Counted from the stretch's first letter, positions 1 through 6,034 are shown. The stretch is DNA of 15,555 nt from DASSWG01 sp041689995 (GCA_041689995.1 JBDNFD010000126.1:1-15555); one strand, 5' to 3'. The notes: generated by a model not told the origin, from the sequence alone. A program made the numbers and translations.

Positions 1-84
1 CAGATCGTCGGTTCTTATAGAAGAAAGTGTGCCTTTATAATTTCCAATTGGCGTTCGGATGCCGTCGATGATGTATGAATTCAT
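1..84 (-). CDS. paaJ: 3-oxoadipyl-CoA/acetyl-CoA thiolase, N-terminal fragment
   Basis: Only the first 28 codons are in the window; the gene runs off the left edge. Reverse-complement translation from the ATG at 82-84 gives a start typical of thiolases of the PcaF/PaaJ type (YIIDGIRTPIGNYKGTLSS, then RTDDL). In the PAA pathway this enzyme thiolytically cleaves 3-oxo-5,6-dehydrosuberyl-CoA and 3-oxoadipyl-CoA. The position after paaH and paaI in the same orientation supports this over a housekeeping acetyl-CoA acetyltransferase. The family and the start are clear. The exact substrate is inferred from context, because the catalytic Cys and His residues lie outside the window. The 14-bp tandem repeat array at 88-185 stops only 3 nt before this start codon, so the leader of this gene is repeat DNA. 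Confidence 0.85.
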   Translation of the reverse strand, partial: MNSYIIDGIRTPIGNYKGTLSSIRTDDL

Positions 85-87
85 TTT

Positions 88-185
88 GATTAACGATTTA
101 AGATTAACGATTTAAGATTAACGATTTGGGATTAACGATTTAAGATTAACGATTTAAGATTAACGATTTGGGATTAACGATTTGG
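88..185. repeat. 14-bp tandem repeat array, 7 units
   Basis: Seven head-to-tail units of GATTAACGATTTAA or GATTAACGATTTGG start at 88, 102, 116, 130, 144, 158 and 172. Decayed pieces (gatttagga, tttttgattt) continue to about 205. The array fills the gap between the four-helix-bundle gene at 210-575 and the thiolase start. There are no spacers. The same core occurs in opposite orientation at 637-709 and at 4855-4889. Confidence 0.97.
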
Positions 186-209
186 GATTTAGGATTTTTG
201 ATTTCTGTT

Positions 210-575
210 TTATTTGAGATTTAATTTGGCTGTGGATGTTTTTATACTTGCTACAAAGATCGAAATAAGCTCATTATTCTCTATAATCAAACTGTCCAAT
301 TTCTTCCTATCCATGACCAAGTCAGCACCATTTTGAATTTTCATGTTTATCATGCATTCCCGTAATTCTTTTAAACAAATTTTCATTTTATGGAGGAAAT
401 TCCGTGTTGATTCTGCACTTCGGGCTTCACCATAATTTAAGGCCACAGCTGTAGCAGAGCGAATCAATTGTTTTGCCAAATGTTCCGCAGCAAAAGAATT
501 TTCCAATTTTTTACCCAACGAAATAATGGAAATCGCAAATTGGATCAGGCGTTCTTCAAGTTGTTCTGAAGTCAT
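210..575 (-). CDS. four-helix-bundle (IVP-type) protein, copy 1
   Basis: This 121-residue, mostly helical protein belongs to the family first seen in 23S rRNA intervening sequences (IVP, four helix bundle protein; related in fold to Avd of diversity-generating retroelements). Visible hallmarks are an early helix (EERLIQFAISIISLGKKL), the motif KQLIRSATAVALNYGEARSA near residues 35-54, and the conserved HKMKICLKELRE segment. It is closely similar to the gene at 3778-4179 and more distant from the one at 6430-6780. It sits between paaI and the thiolase gene, in operon orientation, with 14/15-bp repeats on both sides in inverted arrangement. No catalytic residues are evident, and the function of the family is not established. 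A role in PAA degradation is not suggested by the sequence. Confidence 0.88.
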   Translation of the reverse strand: MTSEQLEERLIQFAISIISLGKKLENSFAAEHLAKQLIRSATAVALNYGEARSAESTRNFLHKMKICLKELRECMINMKIQNGADLVMDRKKLDSLIIENNELISIFVASIKTSTAKLNLK

Positions 576-636
576 GATTCTTATTTTTCAAATATTTATT
601 AATCAAAAATCGTGCACTCATCTATCCTCCACTCTT

Positions 637-709
637 CAATCGTTAATCTTCAATCGTCCACTCCTCAATCGTTAATCTTCAATCGTCCACTCTTCAATCG
701 TCCACTCTT
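637..709. repeat. 14/15-bp repeat array over the 3' end of paaI
   Basis: Five units begin with CAATCG, at 637, 651, 666, 680 and 695. They alternate between CAATCGTTAATCTT and CAATCGTCCACTCTT types. Read on the minus strand they contain the GATTAACGATT core of the array at 88-185, so the two arrays flank the four-helix-bundle gene as imperfect inverted repeats. The array covers the stop codon of paaI (672-674) and its last eleven codons. Confidence 0.93.
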
Positions 710-1100
710 TCCCACTCCTATAAACCGTTCCTTTGAACAAAGCTACTGTTTCTTTTCCTTTTTTGATTTCTACACGGTAAAACCCAAATTTGGTTTTTAA
801 GGATTCTTCGGTAGCGGTAGCGGTGATCTCGTCACCTTCCTTCAACATTTCGAAATGGTTGATGCTGGTATCAATGGAAAAAGCTTGTTTTCCATAAGTA
901 TTGGAAGCAAACGCCAATGCTGTATCGGCCAAGCTATACGCAATTCCGCCGTGGGCGATACCAAAGCCGTTGAGCATTTCCTTTTTTATTACCATACTTA
1001 GTTGGGAAAAACCTTCTTCTGTTTTCTCGATTTTTATTCCGAGCCACTGACTGAAGGTGTCGTTTTCATACATCTTTTGCACAATTTCTTTCGGTTTCAT
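672..1100 (-). CDS. paaI: hydroxyphenylacetyl-CoA thioesterase PaaI
   Basis: A hotdog-fold acyl-CoA thioesterase of 142 residues, the usual size for PaaI. The protein hydrolyses ring-hydroxylated or stalled phenylacetyl-CoA derivatives and so releases trapped CoA during PAA degradation. The family signature LNGFGIAHGGIAYSLADTA is at about residues 43-61, with the expected catalytic Asp at D59 (Asp61 in the E. coli protein) and the HGG turn at 50-52. Its ATG overlaps the stop codon of paaH (ATGA), which implies translational coupling. The last eleven residues (EWTIEEWTIED) are encoded by the 15-bp repeat array downstream. They look like an extension added by the repeats and are unlikely to be part of the fold. 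The assignment is firm because of both motif and position. Confidence 0.93.
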   Translation of the reverse strand: MKPKEIVQKMYENDTFSQWLGIKIEKTEEGFSQLSMVIKKEMLNGFGIAHGGIAYSLADTALAFASNTYGKQAFSIDTSINHFEMLKEGDEITATATEESLKTKFGFYRVEIKKGKETVALFKGTVYRSGKEWTIEEWTIED

Positions 1101-2254
1101 ATCGAAAAAGTTTTGTTTTCACGGTTCAGTTTCCGCAATATCGGCGAACACCGGTATCGATTCTCGTGATATTCCGCGTATAAAGTGTCCATTTTTTCCA
1201 CACACCAAGATATACTTTTTTCATTCGCCCAAGCCAATAAACCTTTCGGATAATTCACACCTTTGGTCATTGCCAAATCGATATCTTTCGCAGTGGCGAT
1301 GTTCAAATATAATGCATCTGCCGCTTCGTTAATGAGCATGACCAAAATACGATCGAGAATTTTTTGTCCAAGCTTTTCATCTTTGTTCGGTTCGGGCTTT
1401 GACGCTCCTTCGGAATAATCATAAAAACCCTTTCCTGTTTTCCTCCCCAAATACCCTGCTTCAGAAAGTCGTTTTTGGGTGAACGAGGGCTTATAGCGCG
1501 GATCGCAATAAAATGCGGTGAAAACGGTTTCGGTAACGGTATAATTCACGTCATTACCGATGAAATCCATCAATTCGAAAGGACCCATTCGAAAACCACC
1601 CAATTCTTTCATTGCCCAGTCGATGGTTTCAGGATTTGCAATTCCTTCCTCATAAATCCGCAAAGCTTCGCCATAAAAGGGTCGAGCCACCCGATTGACG
1701 ATAAATCCTGGGGTGTCTTTTGCCAACACGCCAATTTTTTTCCAATCGGCAATAATTTGAACCACCTCATTTTTAACTTTTTCTGAAGTTTGAATAGCCG
1801 GAATAATTTCTACCAAAGGCATCAAAGGAGCGGGATTGAAAAAGTGAATGCCAATGCATCTTTCAGGGTTTTTTAAAGAAGCCGCGATGGAAGCAATGGA
1901 AAGTGACGAGGTATTGGAAGCGATGATCGCATTTTCACTTTGATAGGTTTCCAATTCGGCAAAAACTTTGCGCTTGATTCCCAAGTTTTCCACAATTGCC
2001 TCGATGGTCAAATCGGCGTCTGATAAATCTTTTAAGCTATTAACATATTGAATGTTTTGTTGGATTCGATCTTTTTCAGCTTCATCGATTTTCCCTTTTT
2101 CGATCAACCGATTTAATATTTTATCGAGTTTATTTTTACTGTTGTCCAGCGCATTTTGTTCGACATCATAAATTTTCACGGAACATCCGGCTGTAGCTGC
2201 AACTTGTGCGATACCACTTCCCATTGTTCCAGATCCTATAATTGCTGTTTTCAT
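1097..2254 (-). CDS. paaH: 3-hydroxyacyl-CoA dehydrogenase PaaH
   Basis: A 385-residue NAD-dependent 3-hydroxyadipyl-CoA dehydrogenase that oxidises the hydroxyacyl-CoA before thiolytic cleavage. The N-terminal Rossmann fold begins at the first residues with IIGSGTMGSGIAQVAA (dinucleotide-binding glycine motif, residues 5-20). The conserved segment GIHFFNPAPLMPLVEII, containing the catalytic His, and KDTPGFIVNRVARP follow near the end of the NAD domain. The C-terminal half has the usual helical dimerisation domains, including GPFELMDFIGNDVNY and a second C-terminal copy region (TKGVNYPKGLLAWA). Length is between the one-domain (about 290) and the long PaaH (about 500) forms and is normal for Bacteroidota. 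It overlaps paaI by 4 nt, the only uninterrupted junction in the operon. Upstream, two copies of GACTATT separate it from the ORF6N gene. Confidence 0.95.
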   Translation of the reverse strand: MKTAIIGSGTMGSGIAQVAATAGCSVKIYDVEQNALDNSKNKLDKILNRLIEKGKIDEAEKDRIQQNIQYVNSLKDLSDADLTIEAIVENLGIKRKVFAELETYQSENAIIASNTSSLSIASIAASLKNPERCIGIHFFNPAPLMPLVEIIPAIQTSEKVKNEVVQIIADWKKIGVLAKDTPGFIVNRVARPFYGEALRIYEEGIANPETIDWAMKELGGFRMGPFELMDFIGNDVNYTVTETVFTAFYCDPRYKPSFTQKRLSEAGYLGRKTGKGFYDYSEGASKPEPNKDEKLGQKILDRILVMLINEAADALYLNIATAKDIDLAMTKGVNYPKGLLAWANEKSISWCVEKMDTLYAEYHENRYRCSPILRKLNRENKTFSI

Positions 2255-2262
2255 AAATAATG

Positions 2263-2276
2263 GACTATTGACTATT
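2263..2276. repeat. short tandem repeat GACTATT x2
   Basis: Two adjacent copies of GACTATT lie in the 31-bp gap between the ORF6N gene and the paaH start. They are weak on their own, but they fit the pattern of short repeats at each interrupted junction. Confidence 0.6.
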
Positions 2277-2285
2277 TTTAATTGT

Positions 2286-2792
2286 TTACTTAAATCCGAT
2301 TTGTTTGCGTTCTTTTTGTTCCGTGTTCTTTTTATCCTTTTGCAGAAGATAATTTATCGCTTCGTAAACATCTTTGAATTGTTGCTTATATTTGCTTTCG
2401 AGCACTTTTAATTTTTCGGTCAACTCTTTACTGGACAAAGCATATTTTCGCAAAAACACAAAAGCTCGAATAACTTGGATATTTACCTCGATTGCTTTTG
2501 CGCTGTTCAAAACGCTTGAAAGCATAGCCACGCCCAGTTCTGTAAAGGCAAAAGGCGTGACAGGACTAAATTTTATTCCTTCGGGAAGCTTATCACAATT
2601 TGTGATAAGCTCTTTCCATTCAATTTTACCGAGCTCAAACATAAAATCATTGGGGAAACGGTCAAGATTACGTCTTACAGCTTGTTTCAAAACCCGAGTT
2701 TCCACTCCGTACATTTCTGCAAGGTCAAAATCGAGCATTATGTTTTGCATCCTGATTTCATGAATTCTATTTTGAATAGTTTGTAATTGCAT
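2286..2792 (-). CDS. ORF6N domain protein
   Basis: A 168-residue protein with an N-terminal ORF6N domain (about residues 5-95), recognisable from IRMQNIMLDFDLAEMYGVET followed by KQAVRRNLDRFPNDFMFEL and PFAFTELGVAMLSSVLNS. ORF6N is a putative DNA-binding domain common in phage and in Bacteroidota accessory regions, often found with KilA-N-type proteins. The C-terminal third (about 115-168) is lysine- and glutamate-rich and probably a helical or coiled-coil region (LTEKLKVLESKYKQQFKDVYEA). The gene lies between paaG and paaH in operon orientation and has no known link to PAA catabolism. It resembles inserted cargo. It could in principle act as a regulator, but nothing here shows that. Confidence 0.88.
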   Translation of the reverse strand: MQLQTIQNRIHEIRMQNIMLDFDLAEMYGVETRVLKQAVRRNLDRFPNDFMFELGKIEWKELITNCDKLPEGIKFSPVTPFAFTELGVAMLSSVLNSAKAIEVNIQVIRAFVFLRKYALSSKELTEKLKVLESKYKQQFKDVYEAINYLLQKDKKNTEQKERKQIGFK

Positions 2793-2802
2793 AATATTTT
2801 CA

Positions 2803-2837
2803 AATCAAAAATCATTATTCTTCAATCATAAATCATT
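2803..2837. repeat. 14-bp repeat pair over the paaG stop codon
   Basis: AATCAAAAATCATT (2803-2816) and AATCATAAATCATT (2824-2837) are two near-identical 14-mers separated by 7 bp. The second contains the paaG stop codon (2833-2835). Confidence 0.75.
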
Positions 2838-3615
2838 TTCCTTTAAACGCTGGTTTCCGTTTTTCCATAAAAGCTTTTACGCCTTTCGAATAATCTTCGC
2901 TTTGTGCGGATTCTATTTGTAATTTGGATTCCAATCTCAACTGTTCTTCCAATGAATTTCCCATGGAAGCATTTAGGGCTTGTTTGGTGAAAGCCAAAGC
3001 TTTTGTGGGCATTTGGGCTAATTTTGCGGCAATTTTTTCCGTCTCTTCCGTGAAATTTTCCGACGGAAATACTTTATAAATCATTCCCATTTTTTCAGCT
3101 TCTTCGGCAGAAGCTTTATCGCCAAGCATCATCAATGCGGAAGCTTTTTGAAATCCGATCAATCGCGGTAAAAAGAAAGTCCCCCCGCTGTCGGGAATCA
3201 AACCTATTTTACTAAACGCCTGAATAAAACTCGCATTTTCCGAAGCGACCACAATATCACAAGCCAAGGCAATATTTGCGCCAGCACCGGCAGCCACACC
3301 ATTAACGGCAGCAATTATCGGTTTTTCAATTGTCCTAATTTGTTTTATAATCGGATTGTAATGCTCTTCCAAAATGGCCTTGAATCCCGGGTTCAATTCC
3401 GGATCGGTGACTTCTTTCAAATCTTGTCCCGCACAAAACGCTTTCCCATTTCCGGTGAGCAAAATTGCGCGGACTTCTTCGTTGACAGCGCATTCATCCA
3501 GAACTTTTTGTAGTTCCAAGGCCATTTCGCGGTTAAAACTATTGAAAACCTCTGGTCGGTTTAATCGAACGTAAGCGACATTATTTTTGATTTCTATTTG
3601 AATAGTGTTGTTCAT
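2833..3615 (-). CDS. paaG: PaaG-type epoxyphenylacetyl-CoA isomerase (crotonase fold)
   Basis: A 260-residue crotonase-superfamily enzyme. PaaG converts ring-1,2-epoxyphenylacetyl-CoA to the oxepin-CoA that is then opened by PaaZ. Oxyanion-hole segments are seen at KAFCAGQDL (about residues 58-66) and NGVAAGAGANIALACD (about 105-120). The motif IGLIPDSGGTFFLPRLIG (about 137-154) carries the Asp expected for PaaG (D142, equivalent to E. coli Asp136) rather than the Glu pair of a classical enoyl-CoA hydratase. This makes PaaG more likely than PaaF. The GDKASAEEAEKMG and C-terminal ESAQSEDYSKGVKAFMEKRKP segments are also typical. No second crotonase (paaF) is in the window. The stop codon is inside a short repeat. 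Confidence 0.9.
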   Translation of the reverse strand: MNNTIQIEIKNNVAYVRLNRPEVFNSFNREMALELQKVLDECAVNEEVRAILLTGNGKAFCAGQDLKEVTDPELNPGFKAILEEHYNPIIKQIRTIEKPIIAAVNGVAAGAGANIALACDIVVASENASFIQAFSKIGLIPDSGGTFFLPRLIGFQKASALMMLGDKASAEEAEKMGMIYKVFPSENFTEETEKIAAKLAQMPTKALAFTKQALNASMGNSLEEQLRLESKLQIESAQSEDYSKGVKAFMEKRKPAFKGK

Positions 3616-3718
3616 ATATTAGTTTTTTGAAAGAATGGATTTGCCAGCTTTCACATGTTACAATTTATATTTTGCGGTTTTTGAAACAAAAAATACAAAA
3701 TTTCAAATGTAAAACCCT

Positions 3719-3729
3719 AAATGTAAAAG
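3719..3729. repeat. outer inverted repeat, left arm
   Basis: AAATGTAAAAG is the exact reverse complement of CTTTTACATTT at 4197-4207. The two copies enclose the four-helix-bundle gene at 3778-4179 and its inner 15-bp repeats. Both arms lie in AT-rich sequence, so an 11-bp match alone is modest evidence. Confidence 0.6.
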
Positions 3730-3763
3730 TTTAGTTCCGGAACGCATGTACACTTTTATATTT

Positions 3764-3808
3764 CACATTTTGCGGTTTTATATTTTACGATTCCATATTT
3801 TACGGTTT
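3764..3808. repeat. 15-bp tandem repeat, 3 units
   Basis: Three units fit the pattern YAYATTTTRCGRTTY: 3764-3778, 3779-3793 and 3794-3808. Similar units occur at 4208-4237 on the other side of the four-helix-bundle gene, in the same orientation. Because 15 is a multiple of 3, the units are translated in frame as the C-terminal NRKIW-NRKI tail of that gene. Confidence 0.93.
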
Positions 3809-4179
3809 TCATTGGTTTCATTTGTAGTTTTAATACTGCTGGTAAATATAGCAACCAATTCTCCGCATTCTTTAAGGTTGGTTTTAAAAAGAACATCATT
3901 CTTTATCAAATCAGCTTCTCCCAATATTTCTATATTGACTTGTGATTCTCTCAATTCTTTTAAACAAATTTTCATTTTATGAGTGAAATCACGCCTTGAT
4001 TCCGCAGATTGAGCCTCTCCATAATTTAAAGCTGCGGCTGTTGTGGAACGTATCAATTGTTTTGTTAAATGATTTGTGGTAAAATTCTCCTTTAAAGTCA
4101 GTGCAAAAATAATTATTGCGGCCGAAAACTTTATCAACCGTTCCTGTAGATCGTATTTTATAATTTTTCCTGTTTTCAA
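3778..4179 (-). CDS. four-helix-bundle (IVP-type) protein, copy 2
   Basis: A 133-residue relative of the protein at 210-575. The shared core is KQLIRSTTAAALNYGEAQSA followed by HKMKICLKELRES, and the rest aligns over almost the whole length. The tail ENRKIWNRKI is encoded by the 15-bp repeats at 3764-3808, so the fold probably ends near ...IFTSSIKTT and the repeats have lengthened the ORF. The gene is between paaD and paaG, same strand. The start at 4179 is chosen as the first ATG; an internal start is possible because the first eight residues (MKTGKIIK) have no counterpart in copy 1. Function is unknown. Two similar copies in one operon, with different flanking repeats, suggest repeated gain of the same kind of cassette. 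Confidence 0.87.
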   Translation of the reverse strand: MKTGKIIKYDLQERLIKFSAAIIIFALTLKENFTTNHLTKQLIRSTTAAALNYGEAQSAESRRDFTHKMKICLKELRESQVNIEILGEADLIKNDVLFKTNLKECGELVAIFTSSIKTTNETNENRKIWNRKI

Positions 4180-4196
4180 ATTTTCTATTTTGTCAA

Positions 4197-4237
4197 CTTT
4201 TACATTTTACATTTTGCCGTTTCACATTTTACGGTTT
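4197..4237. repeat. right-flank repeats of four-helix-bundle copy 2
   Basis: This stretch holds the right inverted arm CTTTTACATTT (4197-4207) and two tandem 15-bp units at 4208-4222 and 4223-4237 of the same type as 3764-3808. It ends 10 bp from the paaD stop codon. Confidence 0.9.
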
Positions 4238-4246
4238 CCAATTCAT

Positions 4247-4747
4247 TCAAATCAAACATTTAAAATAGTCAAAAGGCTCGCCGCAATCGTCACATTTGAA
4301 AAGTGCTTTACAAGCTGTAGATCCAAACTGACTGACCAAATGTGTGTTTTTTGAACCACAATTCGTACACTGAACGATTTTCTTCTTCCCTAATAAAGCT
4401 TCTTTATCGGCCGTGGCATCCAATGGTGGCGCAATTCCGTAATCCTTCAGGGCTTTTCTCCCGGCTTCGGTAATAAAATCTGAAGACCAAGCTGGGGAAA
4501 GCACGAGTTCCACTTCCGGTTCGTAACCTGCTTCTTTTAAAGCCGTTTTGATATCGTCGCCAATCACGTCCATGGCCGGGCAACCGCTATAAGTTGGGGT
4601 GATTTTCACTTTCGCTTTTTTTCCGTCGATTTCGGCACTGCGAACCACACCCAAATCCAAAATGCTCAAAACCGGAATTTCCGGATCGGAAACCGAACGG
4701 AGGATGGGTTTTAATTTTTGGTCGATATTTAGCTTTTTTGTGGTCAT
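4247..4747 (-). CDS. paaD: phenylacetyl-CoA epoxidase assembly protein PaaD
   Basis: A 166-residue protein with an N-terminal MIP18/DUF59 domain (about residues 10-90; LRSVSDPEIPVLSILDLGVV and PTYSGCPAMDVI) and a C-terminal zinc-ribbon-like module. The module has paired cysteines at about C127/C130 (CTNC) and C152/C155 (CDDC), plus extra Cys at about 146 and 164. PaaD is needed for maturation of the PaaABCE epoxidase, probably by helping cluster or metal assembly, as DUF59 proteins do elsewhere. Length and layout match the family. It follows paaC with a 149-bp gap that contains repeats but no gene. Confidence 0.94.
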   Translation of the reverse strand: MTTKKLNIDQKLKPILRSVSDPEIPVLSILDLGVVRSAEIDGKKAKVKITPTYSGCPAMDVIGDDIKTALKEAGYEPEVELVLSPAWSSDFITEAGRKALKDYGIAPPLDATADKEALLGKKKIVQCTNCGSKNTHLVSQFGSTACKALFKCDDCGEPFDYFKCLI

Positions 4748-4896
4748 AATTAATTGATAATTTAGGAGTAAGGATCAACAATTTGTGATTGATTTAAAAA
4801 CAAGGGTCGCGGCAAGCTCATTAACAATATTTTTTGAATCAATCTAAAATCAGCAATCGTTAATCTTAAATCGTTAATCTTAAATCGTTCACTCTT
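4748..4896. other. gene-free repeat-bearing gap between paaC and paaD
   Basis: This 149-bp gap has no credible ORF. It holds 2.5 copies of the 14-bp repeat (4855-4889) close to the paaC stop, an inverted pair GATTGATT/AATCAATC around 4781-4844, and a GC-rich patch (gggtcgcggcaagctc) near 4804-4819. Its layout resembles the interrupted junctions without the cargo gene. Confidence 0.7.
4855..4889. repeat. 14-bp tandem repeat, 2.5 units
   Basis: AATCGTTAATCTTA at 4855-4868 and 4869-4882, then AATCGTT. Reverse complemented, this is the same GATTAACGATTTAA unit found at 88-185, about 4.7 kb away in the same operon. It ends 7 bp before the paaC stop codon. Confidence 0.95.
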
Positions 4897-5667
4897 CTAC
4901 CATTTCACGCCCGGAAATGCTTTTTGCATATATTGCATATCGGCCAATATGAATCCCATATACTCCGTGTGAACACCTCTTTTTCCGCCTTTTTGAAAAT
5001 ATTTTAGTTCAGGAACTTCCAAAGTTGCTTTCTTTAGAACTTCGGAAACATTTTCGTAATAATTCTCTTTGAACTTGGTAACATCCACTCCATAACCATC
5101 TTTCACAGCAGTTTTATCCGCTTCGGTTTGATGGAAAAGTTCATCGGTGTAGCGCCATAAATCATCGATGGCTTCTTGGATTTTTCCGTGGCTTTCTTGC
5201 GTTCCATCACCCAATCGTTTTATCCAATCGCTAGAAAAACGTTTGTGATAGCGCACTTCTTTAACGCTTTTTTTGGCAACCGCAGATAAAATTTCATCGC
5301 TGCTGTCCTGTAATTTCTCCATCAACAATAAGTGAAAATGGTCGTATAAAAATTGGCGCGCAATCGTGTATGCAAAATTCCGATTTGGCTGTTCCACCAA
5401 GAGAACATTGATGTATTCCCGTTCGTTCCGCAGAAAGGCAAAATCATCCTCGGTTTTGCCATCATCAGAAAGTTTAGCTGCGTATTGATAATAGCCGCGG
5501 GCCTGTCCGAACAAATCCAAGGAGATATTTGTCATTGCAATATCGGTTTCCAAGGTAGGTCCGTGGCCGCAGAGTTCGGAAACTCGTTGGGCGAGGATTA
5601 AAGCGTTGTCAGCTATGCCCAGTATATACTTCCCGCGAAGGCGGGAATCTGTTTGTTTTGTATTCAT
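4897..5667 (-). CDS. paaC: phenylacetyl-CoA epoxidase structural subunit PaaC
   Basis: A 256-residue ferritin-like protein, the structural partner of PaaA in the epoxidase. The family signature ADNALILAQRVSELCGHGP (about residues 19-37) is followed by LETDIAMTNISLDLFGQARG and, later, LYDHFHLLLMEKL and KEVRYHKRFSSDWIKRLGDG. Length is normal. The N-terminus is odd: residues 7-12 (DSRLRG) are encoded by a palindromic repeat at 5630-5650, and a near copy of it lies beyond the neighbouring GIY-YIG gene. Homologues usually begin close to the LADNALILGQR-like segment, so the first dozen residues here are probably repeat-derived. The start at 5667 is kept because no in-frame ATG or other evident start is closer to the conserved region. 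The GIY-YIG gene ends only 9 bp upstream. Confidence 0.93.
   Translation of the reverse strand: MNTKQTDSRLRGKYILGIADNALILAQRVSELCGHGPTLETDIAMTNISLDLFGQARGYYQYAAKLSDDGKTEDDFAFLRNEREYINVLLVEQPNRNFAYTIARQFLYDHFHLLLMEKLQDSSDEILSAVAKKSVKEVRYHKRFSSDWIKRLGDGTQESHGKIQEAIDDLWRYTDELFHQTEADKTAVKDGYGVDVTKFKENYYENVSEVLKKATLEVPELKYFQKGGKRGVHTEYMGFILADMQYMQKAFPGVKW
5630..5647. repeat. GC-rich palindrome inside the paaC start region
   Basis: TTCCCGC (5630-5636), loop GAAG, GCGGGAA (5641-5647) form a perfect 7-bp stem. On the minus strand it reads ...GATTCCCGCCTTCGCGGG..., closely similar to the copies at 6035-6056 and 6076-6095. It is translated as DSRLRG in PaaC. Confidence 0.9.
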
Positions 5668-5676
5668 ATTTTTGTT

Positions 5677-6012
5677 TTAATTCCGATAAGGAAATCGTTT
5701 TTTTTTAAATATCAAATCCTCATTGTTCCAGTTCATGCTTATGTTCATCCATCCCGGGTTCATTTCTTCAATCAGCTTAACCTTCCATTCACGTTTCCAT
5801 TTTTTCATTTGTCTTTCACATTTTGAAGCTTCAAAACCATTTTCATATTCTTCGAAATACACCAGTTTGTAACAGTTATATCTAGTAGTAAAAGACTTTT
5901 TGAAAACTTTTGTTTTATGTTCCTGAACCCGAGCTTCGATATTATTGGTTACGCCCACGTATAAAACTCCATTGGGTTTGTTTGTCATAATATAAACGTA
6001 CCAGAGTTTCAT
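5677..6012 (-). CDS. GIY-YIG nuclease-domain protein
   Basis: A 111-residue single-domain protein of the GIY-YIG superfamily (UvrC N-terminal/YhbQ-like type). The signature is present as WYVYIMTNKPNGVLYVGVTNN at the N-terminus. It is followed by the expected R in EARVQEHK, the KLVYFEEYENGFEA segment with the metal-binding Glu candidate, and the ERQMKKWKREWKVKLIEEMNP C-terminal helix. Such small proteins are very common and multi-copy in Bacteroidota. Their roles are poorly known, with DNA cleavage or repair the usual guess. It sits between paaB and paaC in operon orientation, with palindromic repeats at both ends. No fused DNA-binding domain is seen, so a classical homing endonuclease is not shown. 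Confidence 0.92.
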   Translation of the reverse strand: MKLWYVYIMTNKPNGVLYVGVTNNIEARVQEHKTKVFKKSFTTRYNCYKLVYFEEYENGFEASKCERQMKKWKREWKVKLIEEMNPGWMNISMNWNNEDLIFKKKRFPYRN

Positions 6013-6034
6013 ATCTTTTGCTTTTATTCAGGAG

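Noticed and set aside
88..185. CRISPR-like repeat array
   Set aside because: The 14-bp units are directly adjacent with no spacers, are too short for CRISPR repeats, and no cas genes are present.
612..800. 62-residue plus-strand ORF
   Set aside because: It is a translation of the 15-bp repeat array and the antisense of the paaI 3' end.
1057..1786. Plus-strand ORFs opposite paaH
   Set aside because: Antisense shadows of a well-conserved gene, with no recognisable domains.
210..4179. Diversity-generating retroelement, because the four-helix-bundle proteins resemble Avd
   Set aside because: No reverse transcriptase, template repeat or variable-repeat target gene is visible in the window; the IVP family occurs widely without such elements.
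4587..4781. 64-residue ORF overlapping the start of paaD
   Set aside because: Its sequence is out of frame with paaD over conserved DUF59 codons and shows no family features.
5200..5667. Frameshift or wrong start in paaC
   Set aside because: The frame is continuous, conserved motifs follow without interruption, and the odd N-terminus is explained by the palindromic repeat.
5677..6012. Homing endonuclease within an intron or intein
   Set aside because: paaB and paaC are complete on both sides and no intron structure or split gene is seen; the protein has only the GIY-YIG domain.
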